From: Lentisphaeria bacterium
GTDB lineage: Bacteria; Verrucomicrobiota; Lentisphaeria; Victivallales; Victivallaceae
Length of the DNA stretch: 64,000 nt
Direction of reading: 5' to 3'
NCBI GenBank assembly: GCA_900768505.1
Contig: CAAGED010000032.1
Location: 1 to 64,000, forward strand
The notes under the pieces were generated by a model. It was not told the DNA's origin. It saw only the letters and a list, made by a program, of their open reading frames with translations, and searched no databases. A program made the position numbers and the translations under genes. Of the stretch, positions 26,926 to 34,967 are shown piece by piece (the stretch's first letter is position 1; the number at the start of each line of letters is the position of its first letter).

Positions 26926-28206
26926 ATGAGTTTGAATATTTCGCAATTTAACAAGGTGGAGATTATGGCTCCCGCCGGTTCCTGGGAGTCGCTTGCTGCG
27001 GCGGTGGATGGCGGTTGCGATTCGGTTTATTTCGGGGTCGGCACGCTTAATATGCGTTCACATGCCACCAATAATTTTACCGCCGAGGATTTGAAAGAGG
27101 TGGTGAAGTTCTGCCACGCCCGTGGTGTAAAGGCCTACTTGGCATTGAATATTGTGGTGCTTAATCAGGAATTGACTCAAGTACGGGAGTTGTGTGATGC
27201 CGCCAAAAAATTTGGAGTTGATGCATTGATTGCCTCGGATTTTGCCGTAATTACTTACGCCGGGCGGATTGGTCTGCCGGTACATGTTTCAGTGCAGGCA
27301 AATGTTACCAATATTGAGGCGGTAAAGTTTTTTGCTCAATTTGCCGACGTGGTGGTGCTGGCTCGTGAACTGAGTCTGGCGCAGATTGCGGAAATTGTCC
27401 GGCTGATAAAGCAGGATGATATTCGTGGAGTATCCGGCAATCCGATGCAAATTGAAGTGTTTGTCCATGGCGCACTTTGTGTCGCTTGGTCGGGTCGTTG
27501 TTATATGAGTTTGGCCGCCTATGGAAAATCGGCCAACCGCGGAGAGTGTTATCAGAGTTGCCGTCGGGCCTACCGGGTGATTGATGAGGTATCCGGTATG
27601 GAGTTGACCTTGGAAAACAAGTATGTGATGTCACCCAAGGATGTCTGTTGCATTGAGTTTTTGGATGTGCTGCTGGACGCGGGGGTTTCGGTGTTGAAAA
27701 TAGAGGGGCGCGGCCGCTCGGCGGATTACGTCAGGACGGTAATTTCAGTCTACCGTGAGGGGGTCGATGCTTGTAAAAACGGAACCTTTGATCGGGAAAA
27801 ATGTCAACCTTGGCTGGAACGACTGGAAAGGGTTTTTAATCGAGGTTTCTGGCATGGCGGATATTATCTGGGGGAAGATTTGTCCCAGTGGAGCGGCACG
27901 GCGGGGAATATGGCCGCTGAGTGCAAGATACATATCGGTAAAGTCACTAATTATTTTACTAAGGTTCAGGTGGCGGAAATCACCCTGGAGGCGGGGGATC
28001 TCGTCGAGGGCAATGAAATATTGATTATTGGACCAACGACCGGCGCCTGCCGGCTGGCGGTAGGTGATATTTATCTGGATGGAAAAAAGGTTATGGCGGG
28101 AGCCAAGGGCGAAGTAATTTCGCTGAAATGTGCGGAACGCGTCAGGAGTGGAGATAAGGTATATTTAGTAAAAAAACGATTGTTCGGAGAAGTTCTTGAC
28201 GAATGA
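26926..28206 (+). CDS. peptidase U32 family protein (TrhP/RlhA-like RNA hydroxylation factor)
   Basis: About 426 residues. EIMAPAGSWESL, AYLALNIVV and HVSVQANVTN are U32 signatures. The cysteine set (CVAWSGRCYMS ... GECYQSCRRAY, near 190-230) matches the iron-sulfur or metal site of TrhP/YegQ and RlhA, which hydroxylate tRNA U34 or 23S rRNA using prephenate. Which RNA is modified here is not readable. ATG 26926 follows GGAGGACGG; upstream in-frame starts at 26863 and 26902 are possible. It lies 74 bases after xseB. Confidence 0.85.
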   Translation: MSLNISQFNKVEIMAPAGSWESLAAAVDGGCDSVYFGVGTLNMRSHATNNFTAEDLKEVVKFCHARGVKAYLALNIVVLNQELTQVRELCDAAKKFGVDALIASDFAVITYAGRIGLPVHVSVQANVTNIEAVKFFAQFADVVVLARELSLAQIAEIVRLIKQDDIRGVSGNPMQIEVFVHGALCVAWSGRCYMSLAAYGKSANRGECYQSCRRAYRVIDEVSGMELTLENKYVMSPKDVCCIEFLDVLLDAGVSVLKIEGRGRSADYVRTVISVYREGVDACKNGTFDREKCQPWLERLERVFNRGFWHGGYYLGEDLSQWSGTAGNMAAECKIHIGKVTNYFTKVQVAEITLEAGDLVEGNEILIIGPTTGACRLAVGDIYLDGKKVMAGAKGEVISLKCAERVRSGDKVYLVKKRLFGEVLDE

Positions 28207-28262
28207 TTATAATTCTTTTTTTGAAAAATTTAGAAAAAATTGAAAAATTTACAAAAAATCAT

Positions 28263-28291
28263 TTGAAAAAAAATATAACATAATATAGATT
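28263..28291 (+). promoter_or_regulatory. possible promoter and leader hairpin of the SNF2 gene
   Basis: TTGAAA (28263-28268) and TAGATT (28286-28291) are 17 bases apart. The leader contains CGGTACTT/AAGTGCCG (28312-28319, 28325-28332), an 8-bp hairpin, before a strong GAGGAGGTGG ribosome site. Confidence 0.4.
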
Positions 28292-28397
28292 ACTCTTCAG
28301 AGGAGTTTTTGCGGTACTTCTTAAAAGTGCCGTGTGTCGGTTTTGAATAAGAATCGACTCAGGACCTTTATATTAATTCTCTTTGAGGAGGTGGAAA

Positions 28398-31300
28398 ATG
28401 GCACAGAATTTTGAATCAAAATTAGTCGAAATTTCAAGCGAAGAGCGGCTTAAAAGCGCTAAACAATTGCTGAAGAATTCCAAATTAAAATGTGCATATC
28501 GAGACGAATCCGGAGCAATTAATGCCACGTTTCAGGGCAATACCGCGTACGATCATACCCGAGTCACTACCGGCGACGATCCTAAATGCGAGTGTTCCTG
28601 CAGTGAAGATGACGGCAAGTTGTGTGAACATGCGGTGGCGGCGGTAATGTACTGCAGTCGTTTCAAACCGGTGGATGTTTCGCCGGTGGATGATGGAGCG
28701 TCCGGATATTCCGGATTGAAATATGAAAGTTTGGATGCATTGGCGATGAAAGAAGCGTTGAAAGCGGAAGCAAAAATTTATATACAGACTGAAGCGGCCT
28801 TTCCGCATGTTCCCAGCAAGTGGGAGAATGCGGTATTGTCGGTTAAGTTGTCCGCCTCCAACGGCAAGGATTACATTGGCAATTTGAACAATGTACGTCA
28901 ATTGTATTTTGACAAGAGTTTGGCGGTGACGCTTAAATTAAGTGATTTTTCATTGCATGATCAGCAGATTATCCGTTTTTTGGCGGTTAATGCCGAGGGG
29001 GAAAGTTCCAAGTTGTTGCTGAATTCAGAGCAGACGGCGGAGTTTTTCCATTGTCTGGTGGGGTTTGACCGTTTCACCCGCAATGGACGCAAGCTGATTG
29101 TCAATCCGGATACGGCGGAGCCGATTATTTTGCGCCGCAGAGACAAGGACGGAGTTTTTGTTGCTCCCGGTATTTCAGTGAATAATGCGGTTCTGGCGGT
29201 TTCCAATGCCAAGGTTATTACCGGCCGAGCCGGTTGCTGGATTGGTTGCCAGGGGGAGTATTTCTTTGTGCCTGGCACGGTGGATGTTGGATGGTTGCGT
29301 AATTTCTTCCGGGGCGGCGAGCAGTTGCTTTGTGACAAATCACTGACGGTAATTCTTAATAACGGACGTTTCCCGCTAAAAGTGGTGGACGTGGATTCAT
29401 TCGATTTGGCGGAACGGGAGTGTTCGCTGGTGTTGGATGGTGGAGTGCGCAATGATGGCGCACTTTATTTGGTGCCGGGTTTTCTCTACGAAAATGTTTT
29501 TTTCAAGTATGATGAACATCGTCTGGCGCCTTTGGGCAAGAAATTCTGGAAGCGGGATGAAAAATTTGAGGCCGAAACCATTCAAGAGCTGAAGATGTTT
29601 GGCTTTGAAGAGGAGGATGGTGCATTTGTGATTCGGGATACTGAAGCATCTGGAGTTTTTCTGGATCGTATGCTGCCCATGTGGCTGAAAAATCGTAAAC
29701 ATTGTGTTTTCAGTACTCAGTTGGCCCGGCTTTGCCGTGGCGGTTGCGGGGTATCGCCGGTGGAAATGAGCTGCTCGGTGTCCGGGAGCGATGCGGAGCG
29801 CTTCTACATGAATTACAAATTGTCTGGCGACGGTGGCAAAATTGATTACGACAAGCTGCTGGCTTTTGTGAAAAAGGGTGCTTCTTATTTTGTCAGTGGT
29901 GGTAAAATTTTGAATATAACTCCTGATTTTGGCCGTTTTATTCGGCAGGCGGACAATGTGATGGAGAAGCGCAGCAACGAAAATTTAAGTTTTGAATTGC
30001 CCCGGTATTCGCTCTGTTATTGGCGTTCGATTGGTGAAAATATTCCCGGAGTTGTTCCGGCGGAGATTTTTGATTTTGCCATGAACGAAATTCCGATTAC
30101 CGTCGGGGATGCCGGTGCATTGTGCCGCGGTCATTTCAAGGGTGAATTACGTAAATATCAGCAGGAAGGCGCCAGTTGGATGCGTGGAATGCTGGATAAT
30201 AATTTCAATGTTATTCTGGCCGATGAGATGGGATTGGGTAAAACGGTGCAGACTCTTTCCGTGCTGGCTGCGGATCGTTCCGGCTTAAAAGAGCCTTCAC
30301 TGATTATCTGCCCTGCCAGTTTGGTGGAAAACTGGAATCGCGAGGCGCAGAAATTTGTTCCCGATTTCAAAGTTGCTGCCATGATTGATTGCGACCGGGA
30401 GCTGGTGTGGGAAAATGCGGTGGATTACGATTTGATCATTGTATCTTACGCAGTGGCGCGGCGGGACGGAGACACGATTCGTAAGATAAAGTTTAATACG
30501 CTGGTTTTGGACGAAGCACAGCATATAAAAAATCCGTCCACTGCTAATGCCCAGAGTTGTAAAGCGGTAAAGGCGCGGCATCGGGTGGTGCTGACAGGTA
30601 CGCCGCTGGAGAATTCCTCAGAGGATTTGTGGAGCATATTTGATTTTCTTCAGCCCGGAATGTTGGGTACTTTTGCCCACTTCAAACGCTATTACAGTGA
30701 AATCAAGAATGACCACGGCTTGCAGAATGATTTGGCACGCCGGGTTGCTCCGTTCATTAAACGGCGCACCAAGGCGGAGGTTTGCACCGAATTGCCGCCG
30801 AAGCAGGAATTGAAGATTTTCTGCGAAATGGAAGATTCCCAGCGTCAACTTTACAACGAAGTTCTTGAGAAGGGGCGTCAGCAACTGGCGCAGCTTAGTG
30901 AACATGACTCCAAGGTTAATTTTGAAGTTTTGACCACGTTGTTGCGTTTGCGACAGATTTGCTGCGATCCGGCGTTGCTGCCGGATTATCGCAATGGAAT
31001 ACCGTCGGCAAAATTTGATTTACTTAAGGAACTGGTATTGCAAAATGTGGATTCCGGGCACAAATTGCTTTTATTCAGTCAATTCACCAGTCTGCTGAGT
31101 TTGGTGCGTACCTGGCTGGACGGCGTGGGGGTTAAGTACGAATATTTGGATGGTGCCACCAGAAATCGGCAGCAGCGAGTGGATGAATTCAACAACAACA
31201 AGGATATACAAATTTTCCTGCTCAGCTTGAAAGCCGGAGGAACCGGTCTGAATTTGACTTCGGCTGATACGGTGATAATTTATGATCCGTGGTGGAATCC

Positions 31301-31511
31301 GGCGGTTGAACTTCAGGCGGCGGATCGTACGCACCGCATTGGCCAGACTAGGGCGGTTACCAGTATCAAGCTGCTGGTAAAGGATTCGATTGAAGAGCGC
31401 ATATTGGATTTGCAGGCGCGCAAACAGGATATTTTCAATAACATCATTGATAATCCGGCGGCACATGCGGACAAGTTTACGATTGAAGAGTTAAAAATGC
31501 TCTTTTATTAA
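28398..31511 (+). CDS. SWIM zinc-finger SNF2-family helicase
   Basis: A 1037-residue protein. Near residues 65-90 a SWIM finger is visible (CECSC ... CEHAVAAVMY, pattern CxCx(n)CxH). The middle (about 110-560) is a SNF2-associated beta-rich region. The C-terminal half is a SNF2 ATPase: ADEMGLGKTVQT (motif I), LDEAQHIKN (motif II), LTGTPLENS (III), LLLFSQFTSLL, SLKAGGTGLNLT and DRTHRIGQ (VI). Such proteins remodel protein-DNA complexes, including RNA polymerase in RapA relatives. ATG 28398 has an excellent GAGGAGG site. Confidence 0.9.
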   Translation: MAQNFESKLVEISSEERLKSAKQLLKNSKLKCAYRDESGAINATFQGNTAYDHTRVTTGDDPKCECSCSEDDGKLCEHAVAAVMYCSRFKPVDVSPVDDGASGYSGLKYESLDALAMKEALKAEAKIYIQTEAAFPHVPSKWENAVLSVKLSASNGKDYIGNLNNVRQLYFDKSLAVTLKLSDFSLHDQQIIRFLAVNAEGESSKLLLNSEQTAEFFHCLVGFDRFTRNGRKLIVNPDTAEPIILRRRDKDGVFVAPGISVNNAVLAVSNAKVITGRAGCWIGCQGEYFFVPGTVDVGWLRNFFRGGEQLLCDKSLTVILNNGRFPLKVVDVDSFDLAERECSLVLDGGVRNDGALYLVPGFLYENVFFKYDEHRLAPLGKKFWKRDEKFEAETIQELKMFGFEEEDGAFVIRDTEASGVFLDRMLPMWLKNRKHCVFSTQLARLCRGGCGVSPVEMSCSVSGSDAERFYMNYKLSGDGGKIDYDKLLAFVKKGASYFVSGGKILNITPDFGRFIRQADNVMEKRSNENLSFELPRYSLCYWRSIGENIPGVVPAEIFDFAMNEIPITVGDAGALCRGHFKGELRKYQQEGASWMRGMLDNNFNVILADEMGLGKTVQTLSVLAADRSGLKEPSLIICPASLVENWNREAQKFVPDFKVAAMIDCDRELVWENAVDYDLIIVSYAVARRDGDTIRKIKFNTLVLDEAQHIKNPSTANAQSCKAVKARHRVVLTGTPLENSSEDLWSIFDFLQPGMLGTFAHFKRYYSEIKNDHGLQNDLARRVAPFIKRRTKAEVCTELPPKQELKIFCEMEDSQRQLYNEVLEKGRQQLAQLSEHDSKVNFEVLTTLLRLRQICCDPALLPDYRNGIPSAKFDLLKELVLQNVDSGHKLLLFSQFTSLLSLVRTWLDGVGVKYEYLDGATRNRQQRVDEFNNNKDIQIFLLSLKAGGTGLNLTSADTVIIYDPWWNPAVELQAADRTHRIGQTRAVTSIKLLVKDSIEERILDLQARKQDIFNNIIDNPAAHADKFTIEELKMLFY

Positions 31512-31555
31512 ATAAATTGTTTGAAAATTGCGCTTTTGTGTTGTAGTTTTTATTC

Positions 31556-31607
31556 CCGGAGTGTATAATACTTTTTATGCAGGTAAATGGTACATTCCGG
31601 GTTTTTC
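31556..31607 (+). terminator. terminator after the SNF2 gene
   Basis: CCCGGAGTGTA (31556-31566) pairs with TACATTCCGGG (31592-31602) along 11 bp with one G-T wobble, followed by TTTTT. The 25-base loop contains a TATAAT-like sequence. Confidence 0.6.
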
Positions 31608-31645
31608 GTTGAAAAAAGATTGGATTTTGATGAGGTGAGGGATTT

Positions 31646-32476
31646 ATGCAGGATGTAATTTGTGAAAAATGCCGTTACCCGAATAAATACGGGACTGTAT
31701 TTTGCCGGAATTGCGGCGAAAAATTGCCGGAGCAGGATTTTGACAATCATCCGGATTATGCTGATAAGCGGAAACGTCAGGCGCGGGTGGTGCATTTGAT
31801 TGTCACTCCGATGATAATTTTTTTTGCAGTAATTTTTTTAGGTACGTTTGTGCCGATTTTTTGGAGTGCCAAGTATGCAGATTCGCTGATTCCGTCACGA
31901 ATGCTGAGTATGCAGGGGATTGCCTCCTTAATCAAGGGTGAGCGTGGGGTTGTCACTGGAACCGAGAAGCAGCTCAATGTTATTTTGAATTGTGCAATGG
32001 CGGAATACATTGCACCGGAAAACGGAGCAAAAAGCACTTACGGAAAATCAATTGAGCTAGCTAACAAGACGGCTCAAACCAATAATGAACGGGCGCGCAG
32101 TTTGGGCGGCAGCGGCGAAGATCAGTTGTTTGAGGTGGGCAAGAGCGCGGCGGAGGTGAAGGTAAATTCGGATTATGCGATCTACCTGACCATTGTGGAT
32201 GGAAAAAAACTTGAGTTTGATTTGCAGAATTATGTGTTTAGCAGTTTGCTGGGTTGCCGTTTACGGGTGGTGTATGCGATGCGGGAGAATAAATTGCAGA
32301 TTGATTCGGTATACTACGGGATGATTCCGCTTCCGGAAGGGATGTATCAAAAGACGATTGGTAATTTTCCGTTTGATACAACGCTGAAAAAATTTATGCA
32401 GGGTATACAACGATTCCAGATTGAGCCCAACAAGGAGGATCCGCGGATTAGAATAATTTTTAATGAGGCTAAATAA
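31646..32476 (+). CDS. zinc-ribbon membrane protein of unknown function
   Basis: A 276-residue protein. An N-terminal zinc ribbon (CEKCRYPNKYG ... CRNCGEKL, residues 5-27) is followed by one membrane helix (about 48-72) and an extracytoplasmic-looking domain (about 80-276) I cannot name. GAGGTGAGG lies just upstream of ATG 31646. The next gene begins right at its stop. Zinc-ribbon single-pass proteins are often accessory subunits of membrane or signalling complexes, but the role here is unknown. Confidence 0.75.
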   Translation: MQDVICEKCRYPNKYGTVFCRNCGEKLPEQDFDNHPDYADKRKRQARVVHLIVTPMIIFFAVIFLGTFVPIFWSAKYADSLIPSRMLSMQGIASLIKGERGVVTGTEKQLNVILNCAMAEYIAPENGAKSTYGKSIELANKTAQTNNERARSLGGSGEDQLFEVGKSAAEVKVNSDYAIYLTIVDGKKLEFDLQNYVFSSLLGCRLRVVYAMRENKLQIDSVYYGMIPLPEGMYQKTIGNFPFDTTLKKFMQGIQRFQIEPNKEDPRIRIIFNEAK

Positions 32477-33373
32477 TTGGCGGTGTCAGGTGCGGCGGTG
32501 AATATATCTGAAATTGATTTTGCAAAATATCATGTGGAATACGTTCGATTTAACGGGCATAATATTGCTTATATTGATGTCGGAAAAGGCGAAGACGCGG
32601 TTGTAATGCTGCACGGCAATCCCGGGTGGTCTTATACTTTCAGGAATTTAATTGATGTTTTGGCGTGTAAATATCGGGTTATTGTACCTGATTATTTGGG
32701 TTGCGGCCGTTCGGATAAACCAAGCAACTGCAATTATTCACTGGAATTTCACGTTGATTACATGGAGCAATTGCTGCTTAATCTCGGTTTGCAGAAGATT
32801 AATCTAATTATGCATGGCTGGGGCGGCGCAATTGGAATGGGATTTGCGGTGCGCCATCCGGATTTAATTCGGCGGCTGGTGATATTAAATTCGTTTTCGT
32901 TTGTGTTAACTGACCGGTTTTGGTCGTTGAGAATAATGCGTTTCCCGGTGATTGGAGAGATGCTGGTGGAGCATTCTCGTTTTTATTTGAATTTAATGCG
33001 CCGGCGTCTGATGCGCAAACGATCAGAGTCAAATTTTTTCTCCGAGTTTCAGTTGGCTTATCGTACGAAATTGGATCGTCGAACCTTACTGGCGTTTATG
33101 CGGGATATTCCATTTTCGCCGGTTGATGCGAGTTATGAGGCGATGGTGGAAATCAGTCACGGATTGTGGATGTTCCGTGAGATGCCGATTTTGATAGTTT
33201 GGGGAATGGCGGACCGTTATTGTTCGCCTAAAAGTCTGAACGTTTGGCGCAGTTGTTATCCTCATGCCGAGTGTGAAGAGTTGGCTCATGTGGGATATTT
33301 TTTGCTGGAGGATGAATTTGTCCGGGTGTCGGAGCGAATTTATGATTTTTTGGATGTGAATACTCGTCCCTGA
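32477..33373 (+). CDS. alpha/beta hydrolase (haloalkane dehalogenase-like) without a nucleophile
   Basis: A 298-residue alpha/beta hydrolase resembling haloalkane dehalogenases: VVMLHGNPGWSYTFR (oxyanion region), PDYLGCGRSDKP and the nucleophile elbow IMHGWGGAIG. In this family the elbow reads HDWGG (dehalogenase) or HSxGG (esterase); here codon 114 is GGC, Gly, so the nucleophile is missing. The other triad members remain: D246 (WGMADRYC) and H271 (AHVGYF). Start is TTG 32477, abutting the previous stop, with GAGG 8 bases upstream. Likely a pseudo-enzyme or binding protein, unless the base is an error. Confidence 0.82.
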   Translation: MAVSGAAVNISEIDFAKYHVEYVRFNGHNIAYIDVGKGEDAVVMLHGNPGWSYTFRNLIDVLACKYRVIVPDYLGCGRSDKPSNCNYSLEFHVDYMEQLLLNLGLQKINLIMHGWGGAIGMGFAVRHPDLIRRLVILNSFSFVLTDRFWSLRIMRFPVIGEMLVEHSRFYLNLMRRRLMRKRSESNFFSEFQLAYRTKLDRRTLLAFMRDIPFSPVDASYEAMVEISHGLWMFREMPILIVWGMADRYCSPKSLNVWRSCYPHAECEELAHVGYFLLEDEFVRVSERIYDFLDVNTRP

Positions 33374-33416
33374 AAAAATATTTGAATAAGATTTTTAATA
33401 AATATTGGAGTTGCTC

Positions 33417-34781
33417 ATGGAAAAAAAGAGTTTGAAGGATGTTCCAAGCGCAGTTGTGGAATTGTATAATAAGGCGGTTGAGGCCGGTTCGCATGGCAAC
33501 GTGGAATATGCGTTGAAATTATTGTGTGATATTTTGCAGGATTATCCGACGCTTCTGCCGGTGCGTGACAAACTTCGGGAATACGAAAAAGAACAGGCGA
33601 AGAAGTCTGCTTTCCCTGGTGGAATATTTGGATTTATAACCAATTTGAAGATCAAGAGCGCCATCAATAAAGATCCGGTTAAGGCGATTGGACTTTGTGA
33701 AAAGGCATTGTGCCGGAATTTAAATAATCCAACCGTTTTGGCGTTGCTGGCAGAGGCGGCGATGAATGCAGAAACTCCGTTTATTGCGGTTGGGGCGCTG
33801 GAGCAGATGCGGGAATTTTATCCTAATAACGGGGCAATTTTGTATGATTTGGCGGATTGTTACCGGGCCAACCAGCAATTTGCGGAAGCATTGGAGATTC
33901 TGCGCAGTATTTTGGCGGCAGATCCGAATAATTTGGATTTACAGAAGGAGGTGCGCGAGGTGGCGGCGCTGGAGACGATGCAGGCCAGTCGGCGGGCGCG
34001 GGAAAATCGTTCGGAAACTCGCGCTAAGAGTGCCGGAATACCTCAGGCGGCGGAGGCGTTTGTAATTCACAACGCAGATCAGGCGGAGGCGATGATTGAG
34101 TTGATGACCGAGAAGCTCAAGGAGAAGGACGATGCCGAAATGCATAAAAAATTGGCTGAGGCGTATTATGTGCTGAAGCGCTACGATGAGGCCGCAGATG
34201 AGGTGACTAAGGCTGAACATATGTCCAATGTGTATGATATTGGGGCTGACCGCCTCAAGGAGAAGATAAAAATCGAGCAGATTAATTCCTGGATCAAGGA
34301 TATGTCAGACCACCCGGAACAATATGATGATGCGTCCAATCAAATTAAGCAGTATGAGCAGTTGCGGGAGGATTATCGTTTGAAACGGGCGGAAGTTCGG
34401 GTGTCCAATTATCCCAATGATGCTCAGTTGCGGTACAATTTGGGAGTGTTGTGTTTTGAGCACAATCGGATTGATGAAGCGATTGAGCAATTTCAAATTT
34501 CGCGCAAAAATCCACAGCGTCGTTTGTCCAGTATGTTTTATTTGGGACGTTGTTTTGCCGCAAAAGAGCGTTACGATATGGCGCTGGAACAGTTTGAAGT
34601 GGCATATGGAGAAATGCTGCGCAGCGACAAAGAGCGGTTGGATGTGATGTATTTTATGGCAGATGTCTGTATGAAAATGGGCAATAACGAAAAGGCGTTG
34701 ACGCTCTACAAGGAAATATATCAGGACGATGTGAATTTCCGTGATGTGGCCGAAAAGATCGATAAATTCTATAAAAATTAA
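33417..34781 (+). CDS. TPR repeat protein
   Basis: A 454-residue protein built of helical pairs. Clear TPR units are near 110-180 (ILYDLADCYRANQQFAEALEIL), 225-260 (KKLAEAYYVLKRYDEAADEV) and 340-440 (LRYNLGVLCFEHNRIDEAIEQF; MFYLGRCFAAKERYDMALEQF; VMYFMADVCMKMGNNEKALTLY). No signal peptide. A helical linker with a GGIFGFITNLKIKSAI segment lies near 68-85. ATG 33417 has GGAG 6 bases upstream. TPR proteins scaffold partners; the neighbours are likely ones. Confidence 0.85.
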   Translation: MEKKSLKDVPSAVVELYNKAVEAGSHGNVEYALKLLCDILQDYPTLLPVRDKLREYEKEQAKKSAFPGGIFGFITNLKIKSAINKDPVKAIGLCEKALCRNLNNPTVLALLAEAAMNAETPFIAVGALEQMREFYPNNGAILYDLADCYRANQQFAEALEILRSILAADPNNLDLQKEVREVAALETMQASRRARENRSETRAKSAGIPQAAEAFVIHNADQAEAMIELMTEKLKEKDDAEMHKKLAEAYYVLKRYDEAADEVTKAEHMSNVYDIGADRLKEKIKIEQINSWIKDMSDHPEQYDDASNQIKQYEQLREDYRLKRAEVRVSNYPNDAQLRYNLGVLCFEHNRIDEAIEQFQISRKNPQRRLSSMFYLGRCFAAKERYDMALEQFEVAYGEMLRSDKERLDVMYFMADVCMKMGNNEKALTLYKEIYQDDVNFRDVAEKIDKFYKN

Positions 34782-34967
34782 AATATTTTGAAAAAAATAT
34801 ATTGTAAAATTTAAAAACTGAGCTTATATTCATAATGGATTGTTTTTTAGGTAATTTGTTGCCGTCGAGTGGTATTGGGCAATAGGAAACGGCAATGCCG
34901 ATAGATTAGGGAAAACAAGGATCACTGAAGTGGTTTGGTGGTGGAATATTTTAGGAAGGGATGAAAT

